Origin: Chrysomallon squamiferum
Taxonomy: Eukaryota; Mollusca; Gastropoda; Neomphalida; Peltospiridae
Direction: 5' to 3'
DNA: 60,000 nucleotides
NCBI GenBank assembly: GCA_012295275.1
Contig: CM022675.1
Span: 4,179,142-4,239,141, forward strand
A program made the position numbers and the translations under genes. Every line of letters starts with the position of its first letter. The first letter of the stretch is position 1. This document shows positions 25,671-39,292 of this stretch, one piece after another. The notes beneath the pieces are model-generated. The model searched no databases and was not told where the DNA came from. It saw nothing but the letters and a program-made list of their open reading frames with translations.

Positions 25671-25790
25671 ACTGAACAAATGTTACCTACGTGTAAAACT
25701 GTCATTCTGAAAATACCAAAGTACGACGTGTGAACATCTGTGCAACGTAAATATGTAAACCATTCTTTATAAACATTACACTAAAAAAAG
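25671..25790 (-). promoter_or_regulatory. Putative 5' non-coding exon and core promoter of gene A
   Basis: A donor TTCAGT|GTAAGTTTT lies at 25671. Upstream on the minus strand, GTTTATAAAGAATGG (near 25773) could serve as a TATA box, placing a start at about 25745. The block around it (CATATTTACGTTGCACAGAT, ACACGTCGTACTTTG, CGCCCAGAATATC) is conserved near the first exon of gene B at 33212-33350, which is strong evidence for a functional 5' end. Exact transcript start not determinable here. Confidence 0.55.
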
Positions 25791-25869
25791 ATATTCTGGG
25801 CGTAAACTAGGGTGAGATGTTGCATTAAAAGGGTGTGGTATATCATGTGACAGACACCGACCCCCAAGG

Positions 25870-27830
<1,961 letters not shown>

Positions 27831-27834
27831 TATA

Positions 27835-28046
27835 CAGGGAGGTGCAAAAGCAAGCATACAGTAGTATGACATCAGTGAATTTAATAGCACATTAAATTAG
27901 TTGGACTCATTTTTTCTTATTTTGAGTGACATTAACCATATTTTATTTAAATTAATAAAAATGCATGTATTTTTATATTAGCTTTTTTGTTTGAATAATA
28001 AATGTTTTCTTTTTTCATATCTGTATACCTACTTTTGCAAACCCTG
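27835..28046. mobile_element. Mariner/Tc1-type MITE, about 212 bp
   Basis: The left end CAGGGAGGTGCAAAAGCAAG continues CATACAG. The reverse complement of the right end reads CAGGGTTTGCAAAAGTAGGT followed by ATACAG. These are imperfect inverted termini of about 27 bases, and both are flanked by TA. There is no coding capacity. CAGGG termini with a TGCAAAAGTA-type inner sequence are common in mariner-like families (general knowledge). Confidence 0.65.
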
Positions 28047-28049
28047 TAT

Positions 28050-29319
<1,270 letters not shown>

Positions 29320-30853
29320 TTAATTTCTGCCTTTAATGGTCAGGTTTTTTCTCGTTTTTCCTATCGGACCGTAACAAGTGAAGTAAGCGTCCCAGCCACA
29401 GATACATATCTTGTGCGCCCAGCTCTCAGTCTTCATCACGTGATTTCCCAGCTCCCAGCACTTGTCGTTATAGCGACACTCTGAAATTAACATATTCATA
29501 AGCCTGACGTGAAGAGAGTCATTCTTTCTGTTAGTCAAATGATCAGCAAGTCTGTGAGTCAGTCAGTGTGTTTGTTGTTCAGTCAGTTTGTCTGTCAGTC
29601 AGTCTGTAATTCCGTCGATCAGTATATTAATTAGTCTGTTAGTTAGTTCGTCTGTCGGTGAATAAATAAATGTATAAATCAAGTCCAGGTACTGATATTT
29701 CTTCAAAGATTAGTTTTGAGAATAAGATCAGAGTCTAAGAAAGAGAAGTTGCACTGATAGTAATAATACCTGATGTAATAGTAGAAATAAAATTACTAGA
29801 ACTAGTAGAAGTCAAAGCAGCAGTACAACAGCTAGCAAGCACTACTGATACTAGTAGTCGTACTGATGACCGTAAAAGTAGAGTAGTAATAGTAGTACTA
29901 GCACACTAGACATAAATGGATTCTAAGTATTAGTATTACTAGTAATAGTCATAGTATTATGGTAGTAATAATTAATAGAATGAGTAAAAGTAGTAGTATG
30001 TATATATTAATAGAATGATAGTAGTAGTAGTAGTAGTAGAAGTAGTAGCAGCAGTAAAAGCTGAAATAGTAGTAGCAGTAGTAGTTGAGGTTGAGGTAGC
30101 AGTACTCACTATAGTTATCTCTGCAAACAGATAAAACTAAAATTTGTTCCCCATTTGTTCCTGATATTATTTTTCCTTTGTACAACGCAACACCACAGGG
30201 TAGTTTCATTTGCTTCCCCGAAGCGGTTACGTTCACATCATCCATTAGGTAATCTGTAAATAATAGCACACGTAATGACACACGTAGTAAATACACTGTG
30301 ACGTATATAAATAATAGCGAGTAATTTACACATAACATACGTAGTAAATACACTGTGACGTATATAAATAATAGCACACGTAATTTACACATAACATACG
30401 TAGTAAATACACTGTGACGTATATAAATAATAGCACATGTAATTAATACAGTTACGTTTACACGTAATAACACACGTAGTAAATAAACTGTGACGTATAT
30501 AAATATTATCACACGTAACTAACACTGTTACGTTTACACGTAATAACACACGTAGTAAATAAACTGTGACGTATATAAATATTATCACACGTAACTAACA
30601 CTGTTACGTTTACACATAACATACGTAGTAAATACGCTGTGACGTATATAAATATTAGCACACGTAATTAACACTGTTACGTTTACACGTAATAATATAC
30701 GTAGTAAATACACTGTGACGTATATAAATATTACCACACTGATACTTTATTTCTAATACTTTATATCTTATTTACATATTTTCACAATTCTCTTCTGTGT
30801 CTCCTTTATAATATTTCTTACCAGTTTATTAAAAGGAACAATGTTTTTCTTTT

Positions 30854-30885
<32 letters not shown>

Positions 30886-31223
30886 TTGTTGTACTTACAG
30901 GAGTCCTGAGTTATGTCCACGCCGGTGTCTGTACAGGTGAGATGTGTCTCGCCATGAAATTTCACTTTGTGAATTAGAGTTCCGTTGTTGAAAATTCCCC
31001 ATTTTGTCTTGCATCTCTTAGTAGGCGCGTCGAACATGGATTTAAAAGCTGAAAGATTTGACAGATGTAGACAGACAGACTGACAGACACACAGGCTGAC
31101 AGACAGACAGACAGACAGACACACAGGCTGACAGACAGACAGACTGACAGACACACAGGCTGCAATATGTCATCTTTTAATAATTACTTATTTCCGAAAT
31201 GATTACACAAAGAAGACAGTCCG

Positions 31224-31309
<86 letters not shown>

Positions 31310-31313
31310 CCCT

Positions 31314-31408
<95 letters not shown>

Positions 31409-31681
31409 TGTTGTGTGGTTAAAGAGTTAGGTCAGGTCGGTCCTATTCATTCTTTCTTTGTAAATACAGCTGCGAATACAATCTAAAGAAAGAACGTTAC
31501 TAATTATAATTATCCCAGAAAAAAAAAACAACAACAAAAAAACAAACAATTTCAACAGTGTGTATGTGTCTGTGTAAGTTAAAAATCACTAACCCAGCTT
31601 ATACTGTTCGGTACAGTTAAGGTCAGAGTGTAAAAGGGGCAATGACGTCATCAGCAGTAGGAAAACTCTCAGTGCTGCCAT
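29320..31681 (-). CDS. Secreted ten-cysteine protein, paralogue B (four coding exons)
   Basis: Coding exons are 31594-31681, 30899-31048, 30110-30253 and 29320-29480, with GT-AG borders and phase 1 introns throughout. They total 543 bases, giving 180 residues. Exons 2 and 3 have exactly the same lengths as in gene A (150 and 144). The signal peptide begins MAALRVFLLLMTSLPLL. The ten cysteines are placed as in A: LNC, KRC, LTC, PCG, VCRD, CRYNDKC, CIC, TCYG. Exon 4 is the best conserved: KCWELGNHVMKTESWA against KCWELGAHVMKTESWA in A. Exons 2 and 3 are much more diverged. NGT, NVT and NLT sequons suggest N-glycosylation. As in A, the ATG directly follows a CAG acceptor. Intact frames in both copies indicate that both encode protein. 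Family not recognised. Confidence 0.8.
30240..30745. repeat. 58-79-bp minisatellite in intron 2 of gene B, carrying repeated CTGTGACGTATATAAATA
   Basis: The 18-base core CTGTGACGTATATAAATA occurs seven times (about 30294, 30352, 30412, 30488, 30567, 30640, 30713). It alternates with TACGTAGTAAATA and GTTACGTTTACACGTAATA. Gene A has one degenerate version at the matching place (21320-21400, ACTGTGAAGTATGTAAATA), so the array expanded after duplication. The 187-codon frame over it is a repeat artefact plus exon 3. Confidence 0.9.
31060..31165. repeat. (GACA)n array just upstream of exon 2 of gene B
   Basis: A GACAGACAGACA array with ACACAGGCT interruptions, in intron 1 close to the exon 2 acceptor. 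The Cys/Ser/Val-rich frames over it are artefacts. Confidence 0.95.
31228..31405. repeat. (CT)n microsatellite in intron 1 of gene B
   Basis: About 178 bases of CT with a CCTCTCCCTCCCTCCC interruption near 31304. On the gene's own (minus) strand this is a purine GA run. Confidence 0.97.
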
Positions 31682-31908
31682 CTGGAGAAATTTTGAATAT
31701 CACCTGCAAGTCACATAAAAAATAATATAAAAATAAAAACAAAATTGAAAAAGAAATGATAAAATAATTCATGATTTATACAGCCTGTATTATACACGTG
31801 TCATGTGACCAAAAGCCTGTCTCCTACGACTGTTGTTTACAAGCCCGGTAACTTCTCAGCTCCTTAAAATAACAATATCTTTTAACCAAACATAAATAAA
31901 TAAATAAA

Positions 31909-32369
31909 GTAGACATTTCAGGGTGACAAATTGTACACTAAATAGACATTTTAGGGGTGACAGATTGTACACTAAGTAGACATTTCAGGGGTGAGAAATT
32001 GTACACTAAGTAGACATTTCTGGGTGACAAATTGTACACTAGTAAACATTTCAATGTGACAAATTGTACACTAAGTAGACATTTCAGGAGTGAGAAATTG
32101 TACACTAAGTAGACATTTCAGGGTGACAAATTGTACACTGAGTAGACATTTCAGGGGTGACAAATTGTACACTAAGTAGACATTTCAGGGTGACATATTG
32201 TACACTAAGTAAACATTTCAGGGTGACAAATTGTACACTAAGTAGACATTTCAGGGGTGACAAATTGTACACTAAGTAGACATTTCAGGGATGACAAATT
32301 GTACACTAAGTAGACATTTCAGGGGTGACAAATTGTACACTAAGTAGAAATTTCAGGGGTGACAAATTG
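31909..32369. repeat. 34-bp minisatellite, about 14 copies
   Basis: The unit contains AGACATTTCAGGGGTGACAA followed by ATTGTACACTAAGT. Unit length is 31-35 bases and differs mainly in the number of G. It lies in the 5' intron of gene B. The same intron of gene A lacks it. Confidence 0.96.
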
Positions 32370-32869
32370 GATATAATGCTTGGTTATGGTATTTTCTAAA
32401 GTCTGTTCCAGAAGAAAAGATATTACTTTAATATTTTATGATAAATATGGTTGCGTTTGCAGACGACGTCAGTTCTGTTAATACAGTATTGTTGTTCAAT
32501 TAATATCGTCCAAACAGTATCATCTAAAATAACATTTAATTTATCACCATGACAACATCAATTTTTCTACACCATACAGTACTGACTTCTAATTAACATA
32601 CCTCACCCTACAAAATTAACAACAGCTAAAAAATATATATATATTTAAAACAAATTTCGATAATTCGATGGCTGTCTTGAAAAATGGCCGCCATCTTGGA
32701 ATTTCAGGCAGCTAGCTGATTTAAAGCAGAGACACAAAGTTCATGGAGATGTTTTAAATAGCAAAAAAATAACAGTGATAATGATAATGATGACTACGAC
32801 GACGATGATGTTAATAATAACTAATAATAAATGCGTGGTAACTGTCCAAACAAACAAACGAACAACCAA

Positions 32870-33175
32870 ACAAAGAAACAAAATTAAATTAATTAATTAA
32901 TTAATAAACAAATAAATAAGCAAATTAAATAAATAAATAAATAAATAAACAAACAAATAAATAAGTAAGTAAATAAACAAAAAAAAAAACAAATAAATAA
33001 ATAAGTAAATAAACAAACAAACAAATTGGTAAATAAATAAATAAACAAATAAGTAAATAAACAAATAAATAAGTAAAGAAACATATAAGTAAATAAACAA
33101 ACAAACAAACAAACAAATAAATAAACAAACAAATAAGTAAATAAACAAACAAATAAATAAATAAATAAACAGAAT
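32870..33175. repeat. (AAAT/AAAC)n tract
   Basis: About 300 bases of intermixed AAAT and AAAC tetranucleotides in the 5' intron of gene B. The Leu/Phe/Tyr/Cys-rich minus-strand frames here are translations of this tract. Confidence 0.95.
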
Positions 33176-33211
33176 ATGTAAAAATACTAATTAAAGATAA
33201 GTGAAACTTAC

Positions 33212-33420
33212 ACAAAGCTCGGTCTAGATATGACGTGTACAAGTTTTATTCAGTAGATATCAAAGTACGATGTGTGAACATCTGCGTAGCGTTAATATGT
33301 AAACCAGTTTTTAAAAACATTACACAACAAAAAAGATATTCTGGGCGTAAACAAGGGTGAGAGGTCGTATTAAAAGGGAGAAATTTATAGGAGGAGTGGT
33401 ATAATCTATGTAACAGACAC
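33212..33420 (-). promoter_or_regulatory. Putative 5' non-coding exon and promoter region of gene B
   Basis: A donor GCTTTGT|GTAAGTTTC lies at 33212. Upstream on the minus strand is a block shared with gene A: ACACATCGTACTTTG, CGCTACGCAGATGTT, CGCCCAGAATATCTTTT, and TTGTTTACGCC. Gene A's TATA-like GTTTATAAAG corresponds here to GTTTTTAAAA, so the TATA match is weaker in B. Conservation extends to about 33418 (TGTCTGTTACAT). Confidence 0.55.
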
Positions 33421-33539
33421 AAGAATAAAACGAGATCTAGAATGAGCTGATCAAGATGGGGTAGACATTTTGCTTAATGTTTTTTACTCTGTTACTGAGC
33501 AACCGTTTCGTCTTGTTAGTCACGTGACTGGGTGTCTGA

Positions 33540-33610
33540 GTCTCGTCAGAGGCAGATGTCGGGGCTCGTGAGGTCGTGATTGAACTTTGTCCTCTTGCGC
33601 CAGTACTATG
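33540..33610 (-). repeat. Copy 2 of the short interspersed segment
   Basis: Reverse complement of the core at 23008-23065. It lies upstream of the gene B promoter block. A consensus SINE-like identity is possible, but with two copies in the window I cannot define ends. Confidence 0.55.
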
Positions 33611-33619
33611 AGTGTGTGT

Positions 33620-34240
33620 TATTGAAGAGAACAGAGATAATTAATGTTGTTTTGTTTAAACCAAAAAATCTCTGTGATGATTACAACTGAATTCCATCTC
33701 AAATAATGTTCCCGTTTCCGTACGTCAGTCCGTATTGGATTTATTAAAATATACAATATGCAGTGTTTTATTACGTATAGTAATTTGAAAACGTCTCTCT
33801 ATATATAACGTGAAATGTAATTTTTTAGTAAATATATTTTATTATATATATATTGCATTTTAATATTTTTTTAATATATGTTTTAGTTGTTCAGTGTTTT
33901 AATAGATAAACTGCATTTCAGTGCTTATAAAATTTTAAATTTTTCTCTTTTAATAGATATATTTTATTATGCATTTTTTAAAATACATTTTAATGCATAT
34001 TTAATATATAAATGTTTTTATATATATTTTATTATTCACTTTTTACTTTCAATATATTTTTTATATATATTTTACTGTTAGGATACATAGCATTTTTGTA
34101 TATATATTATTTATATATATTTTATACATATTTTAATATATATGAGAAATAGAAAACAGTTCACTTTAGAGATAAATACTGAATATTGTTAACATAACAT
34201 CACATATACCTCGCAGAAATTTTATAAATACCTTTTATAT
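33620..34240. other. AT-rich spacer
   Basis: TTTTAATATAT-rich sequence from 33780 to 34140. No gene, no long open frame of normal composition. Confidence 0.6.
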
Positions 34241-34243
34241 GCA

Positions 34244-34297
<54 letters not shown>

Positions 34298-34668
34298 CAA
34301 CAACAACAAGTACGGCAACCATAATATATTTTCACAAACACATCTCTTTCTATTTACAAATTTAAAACGAACGATTTCATAACATGTAAATAATTAATTA
34401 ATTAATTTTTAGTTTGTTCGGACTGTCTAGCTTTTTTTCTCCATATGTCAACAGATCTCTTCCATAGATAAAAGAAGGGCGTTGACCTGGAGTTTATGAA
34501 GCTGACCGTTGTCAAAGTTTGTTTGCCCCCGTCATCTGCCCAGCGAACTGCTCGTCTGCTTTCTCTTTCTGAATAACGTGACGTCACAATTTCGTCGTCT
34601 GCCTTTGAAAACCTTTGACCTCTGAGACAAGATTTAAGAACGTTGTCCTCTTTCCTGCGAACACTTTC
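34241..34668. repeat. Left arm of a large inverted duplication
   Basis: This arm starts in an (AAT)n tract and contains TACGGCAACCATAATATATT, the non-coding tail and the last ~90 codons of the minus-strand ORF at 34402-34896. It matches the reverse complement of 35899-36305 with a few percent differences by eye. The arms are separated by about 1.23 kb. Confidence 0.9.
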
Positions 34669-34896
34669 AGTCACATCGGGTATTTTATTCCGAGAATCGG
34701 CTTTCGAGAGATGTTTTGTCGTCGAAGAAGAAACCAGTTTGTCGCTAAACTTTTCCTCTTTCAGACCAAGTTGCCCAGCTGCCGAGTCTGATTTAGAATC
34801 ATCTTTTCGTGTTTTGGTTCTGCTCTTTGTCACCCGTTTTCCACAGCCACCCGTCTCAGCTGCAAGAACCAGAGATTCGTAAAAGAAATACAACAT
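34402..34896 (-). CDS. SCLR/WADD-motif protein, up to 164 residues, possible PP1-docking protein
   Basis: The frame runs from ATG at 34896 to a stop at 34402. An acceptor-like CTGGTTCTTGCAG lies about 13 codons inside, so the real first exon may be elsewhere and the first residues intronic. The N-terminal half is charged and probably disordered (KRVTKSRTKTRKDDSKSD). The C-terminal half carries DNVLKSCLRGQRF and, about 30 residues later, SRRAVRWADDGGKQTLTTVS followed by FINSRSTPFFYLWKR. RAVRW fits the RVxF docking consensus for protein phosphatase 1, and SCLR resembles the SILK motif that often precedes it (family knowledge). Calling it a PP1 regulator is inference. GC content is clearly above the surroundings. 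The ORF at 38735-39292 is a paralogue, and 35899-36164 is a truncated inverted copy. Confidence 0.6.
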   Translation of the reverse strand: MLYFFYESLVLAAETGGCGKRVTKSRTKTRKDDSKSDSAAGQLGLKEEKFSDKLVSSSTTKHLSKADSRNKIPDVTESVRRKEDNVLKSCLRGQRFSKADDEIVTSRYSERESRRAVRWADDGGKQTLTTVSFINSRSTPFFYLWKRSVDIWRKKARQSEQTKN

Positions 34897-35758
34897 CGTG
34901 CTCGCAACTAATCACTATAATTACCAGCTGCTTTTACATAATTCTGTAATGACTAAGTCAGCCAATCAAAAGCATTGTTAGTCCGGCAGCCATATTTTGT
35001 TTCGGCGTCTTAATTATTATATATTTTTTTGTTTTGTTTCGTGTTGATAACTGAAGTTTAGGACATAGATATACTGAATCCACATCGTCTCACCCTGGAG
35101 CAGTTTGTGCTAGGAGGTAAATTCAAGATGGCCGCCATCGAAACTATTTTGCTCATATCTTCGTAACTGAATTGTTAATAGAAACATTAATGAAAGGCAT
35201 TTAGTGCTGTTCATGCATAAATAAAAACACAAAAAAAACACCAAGACAGCAACCATAGAAAGATGACGATGTGGCTATCTTAAGTCAAATTAAAGTCCTG
35301 TCGGCCTTTTGATATTCTGTATATGCTATCGTGTCAGTTATAAGCTAATACCTGAAAGGAAAATAATAAATAATCAACTATTTAAGTGTATCGTATTTAC
35401 TGCTGTTTTAATTACTCTAAGATGTATGTATCCAAACTGACCGCCTCCGAATCCGAAAAAATGTATGATGATTACTAGAAAAAATAGAAATATTAAATAT
35501 TGCAGAAAATGGATATTCTCTAGAAATCTGAACTATATGTTATTGTATTTTAAATGCTTGTTTTCTTAAAATATCTGGATTTTATTCTTTCTCTTTCTTG
35601 TGCTTTTTAAAGTAGTCAAGTTCATGATTAATAAAATGAGTTTCGATGTTTCTAGGCATTTGCTTCTAAATGTCATTCAACATTGGAAGAACTCAGAACT
35701 GACGTAAATGTGCTTTTATTTAGTCTTCAGTCATCGGATTGCCATCGCCTAGTTTTCA

Positions 35759-35762
<4 letters not shown>
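34670..35762. other. Loop of the inverted duplication
   Basis: It includes the 5' part of the minus-strand ORF, then about 870 bases without a gene. CAAGATGGCCGCCATC at 35126-35141 is a common YY1-like motif near metazoan promoters and could mark a transcription start on either strand. No other feature seen. Confidence 0.4.
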
Positions 35763-35803
<41 letters not shown>

Positions 35804-35895
35804 TACACACACAGAAACACACACACACAGACACACACACAAACACACACACACACACACACACACAGACACACACACACAGAGACACACAGACA
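35763..35895. repeat. (CA)n microsatellite at the breakpoint of the inverted copy
   Basis: About 130 bases of CA with AACA, ATACA and GACA interruptions. It ends four bases before homology to the minus-strand ORF begins. Confidence 0.96.
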
Positions 35896-35898
35896 CAC

Positions 35899-36253
35899 TA
35901 AGTGTTTGCAGGAAAGAGGACAACGTACTTAAATCTTGTCTCAGAGGTCAAAGGTTTTCACAGGCAGACGACGTAACTGTGACGTCACGTTATTCAGAAA
36001 GAGAAAGCAGACGAGCAGTTTGCTGGGCAGATGATGGCGGCAAACAAACTTGGACAACGGTCAGCTTCATAAACTCCAGGTCAACGCCCTTCTTTTATCT
36101 ATGGAAAAGATCTGTTGACATCCGGAGAAAAAAAGCTAGACAGTCCGAACAAACTAAAGATTAATTAATTAATTATTTACATGTTATGAAATCGTTCGTT
36201 TTAAATATGTAAATAGAAAGATGTTTGTGAAAATATAGTTGCCGTTGTTGTTG

Positions 36254-36291
<38 letters not shown>

Positions 36292-36305
36292 TATTATTAT
36301 TATTA
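35899..36305 (+). pseudogene. Truncated inverted copy of the SCLR/WADD gene (right arm)
   Basis: Homology starts at AAGTGTTTGCAGGAAAGAGG and covers the final ~88 codons (stop at 36162-36164) and the downstream ATTAATTAATTATTTACATG tail to an (ATT)n tract. Within the shared frame, several residues differ: RAVRW becomes RAVCW, SKADDEI becomes SQADDVT, and the last residue N becomes D. The frame is still open but lacks the 5' half. Its only upstream in-frame ATG drives translation through the (CA)n tract. The window cannot show whether it is expressed. GTGTTTGCAG just before the homology could act as a splice acceptor. Confidence 0.8.
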
Positions 36306-36399
36306 TTATTAAAAACAATAATAATGAATGAATGAATGAATGTATAACGACACCCTAATAGGAAATAAAGTATTACAGTTTGACTAAATTAAAATTTAC

Positions 36400-37200
36400 G
36401 ATAAAATTCTGTAACCCTCAGAAATTTTAAAACAAGTTCAGGATGGAACTGAAAAGATTGCATCACACCTATTTAACCAATTATATCTTTTCGTATCTGC
36501 CTAAGATGACTGCACTGCACCAAAATGCGACACATTGTCCGAGTACTTAAACTGACTGTTCACACTCACGTGGACGATCCTTCTTCAGCATAAATGAATG
36601 GGTCAAAAAAGTATGACCGATGCGAGCACAACACAAGTCGAAATTGGCAGATTTACATTCAGCATGGTCAGCTGAATATCATGGGACTGTTTTAAATAAA
36701 TAAATAAAAAAATAAAAAAAAATAAATAAATAATAAAAACGCAAACAGCCTTAAAATGGTTCAAAAATAAACTTAATACAGTTGGACGATCCTTCTTCAG
36801 GATAAATGAATGGGTCAAACAAGTAGGACCGATGCGAGCACAACACAAGACTATCTCATCCTTCCTACACTGGTAGTAAGAGGACTGCCACTCTCCCAGG
36901 TCTGGCTTCACAGAATGAAACTTGTTCACGACTGCAGCGTTCCAATCATTTTACCAAGAGGAAATGGTAACTTCTGATACTTCGTGATGATGTTTAAAAA
37001 CGTATAGAAAACACCAGCCCTTCGCACGTGGCAATTCCAAAACCGAGTATTTGATCAAACGAACTGCTAACTGGGTCAGATTTCATTTTCACTGCCGCAG
37101 CACAGGATTTCCCTTCTACCACAGACACCTCTGTCTCCACACGCTTCCTAGCTTCAGGAAGAGTCAAATATTTCTCGGCTTTAACCTGTTGTACCGGTTT
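36400..37200 (-). mobile_element. Decayed non-LTR retrotransposon (LINE) fragments
   Basis: The minus strand translates to typical pol C-terminal text. VKPDLGEWQSSYYQCRKDEI, then VLCCARIGPTCLTHSFILKK (36777-36930) matches the R(R/K)DEVVL.RLRIGHT.LTHS.LL pattern downstream of LINE reverse transcriptase and RNase H. ILVQCSHLRQIRKDI and FQFHPELVLKFL (36417-36545) match the usual ILVEC.HL..IR and F.FHPELILKFL ending. Upstream on the same strand, YLTLPEARKRVETEV and EGKSCAAAVK (37080-37200) resemble the ORF1 region of such elements, so most of the element is deleted. A ~68-base piece is duplicated (36574-36641 and 36782-36849). Frames are broken, so it is a relic. Confidence 0.7.
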
Positions 37201-38021
<821 letters not shown>

Positions 38022-38254
38022 TGAAGCCGTATCCTTATTACTACTAGTACTTCTTCCACTACTACTACAACTAACAAAAGTATAACCTCTACTACTATTA
38101 GTGCTACTGCTACTACTACTGCTATCGCTACAACTACTACTAATTTCATCATCATTATTATAATGAAACATTTTATTCAACAATTATCAACAAAAAAGCA
38201 CTTTAAATAGAAAAAAAACAGAATATAGTGATTTTTTTTTATAATTGTTGAAAA

Positions 38255-38334
38255 AAAATATATATATATATATGTATATAAATAAATAAATGATGGATGG
38301 ATGAATGGATGAACTGATAGACAGACAGGCAGAT

Positions 38335-38379
<45 letters not shown>

Positions 38380-38590
38380 CAGACAGATAGATAGATATAT
38401 AGACAGACAGACAGATAGATAGATATGTAGACAGACAGGCAGATATAGATAGACAGATAGATAGATAGATAGATAGATAGAAGATAGACAGACAGATATA
38501 TATATAGACAGATAGATATAGATAGATAGATAGATATAGATAGATAAATAGATAGATATAGATATAGATATAGATATAAATAAATAAAAG
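38255..38590. repeat. (TA)n, (GATA)n and (GACA)n compound array
   Basis: A degenerate tetranucleotide array of about 330 bases. The 146-codon Ile/Tyr/Leu/Ser-rich frame on the minus strand is its translation. Confidence 0.95.
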
Positions 38591-38734
38591 GTGAAAATAA
38601 AATTTACTCAAAGGCAAGGTAAATGTTTTCTGATATTTTTATTTAAAAGAAACAAAAAATATTTTTGTACAGACGAAAATGGTTTGACGATGTAAAACAT
38701 ATTAAAACTAATACCCCGTTCGAAAATGTTATCT

Positions 38735-39292
38735 TCAGTTCTTGTACTTGTCCGCTGTTTCAGTGTCCGGCACTCGGTGTTTGGCGAGCAAAGGACGGAG
38801 GATGAGAGGAATGTACCTCGGCTTTATGTAGCGAATGCTTTCCAGCTGACGTTCTCCAGACTCGTCTGCCCACGTCAGCGACCTTCTGTGAATCCTCTGT
38901 CTCCTGCACGACGCGTTGAAGTTGAAGCTGTCCATGGAGGATGACTTAGGGAGGCGCAGACACGACTTCAGGCCGCTGTCCTCCTTCACCTCGGTCCACG
39001 CGCCCAGGTCCACGCTGTGCCGTCGTGCCGGGGCTCGCGTCACGGCGGCGAAGATCGACTTGATGTGGGGGAGGTGCAGGCGTCCGAACGTCTTCCTCAT
39101 CTTCTTGTCCAGCGACTTGCGACAGAAGATTTCCGGGAGGCGAATCTCATCCGGAGCAGATGTGACCGCTGTCGACGTGAGACACGAATACTGCTCGTTG
39201 CTGTCTTCGAACGAATCCGCCGCTCTCGAAGAAGCCTGGAAAGAAATTTCGTTGAAACTCTCTTCAAAAGACGTCATCGCTTTGGTGGACAT
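38735..39292 (-). CDS. SCLR/WADE-motif protein, 185 residues, paralogue of 34402-34896
   Basis: A single open frame runs from ATG at 39292 to a stop at 38735, in markedly GC-rich sequence with normal codon mixture. It starts MSTKAMTSFEESFNEISFQ. It carries a basic central part (KKMRKTFGRLHLPHIKSIF), then EDSGLKSCLRLPKSSSMD and, about 20 residues later, RRSLTWADESGERQLESIRY followed by IKPRYIPLILRPLL. The SCLR and WAD(E/D)xG signatures, their order and the hydrophobic region after them match the ORF at 34402. RSLTW is a weaker RVxF match because Leu replaces Val. PP1 docking is inference. A CTTCTGCAG acceptor-like site lies just upstream of the ATG (near 39325), so a 5' exon may exist. There are no transmembrane or signal segments. 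Confidence 0.7.
   Translation of the reverse strand: MSTKAMTSFEESFNEISFQASSRAADSFEDSNEQYSCLTSTAVTSAPDEIRLPEIFCRKSLDKKMRKTFGRLHLPHIKSIFAAVTRAPARRHSVDLGAWTEVKEDSGLKSCLRLPKSSSMDSFNFNASCRRQRIHRRSLTWADESGERQLESIRYIKPRYIPLILRPLLAKHRVPDTETADKYKN

Noticed and set aside
31909-32369. 34-bp repeats as a CRISPR array
   Set aside because: Units are contiguous, so there are no unique spacers. It is an intronic minisatellite.
32893-33242. Phe/Leu/Tyr/Cys-rich frames resembling multi-pass membrane proteins
   Set aside because: Direct translation of (AAAT/AAAC)n in three frames.
38177-38617. 146-codon Ile/Tyr/Ser-rich minus-strand frame
   Set aside because: Translation of a (GATA)n/(GACA)n array.
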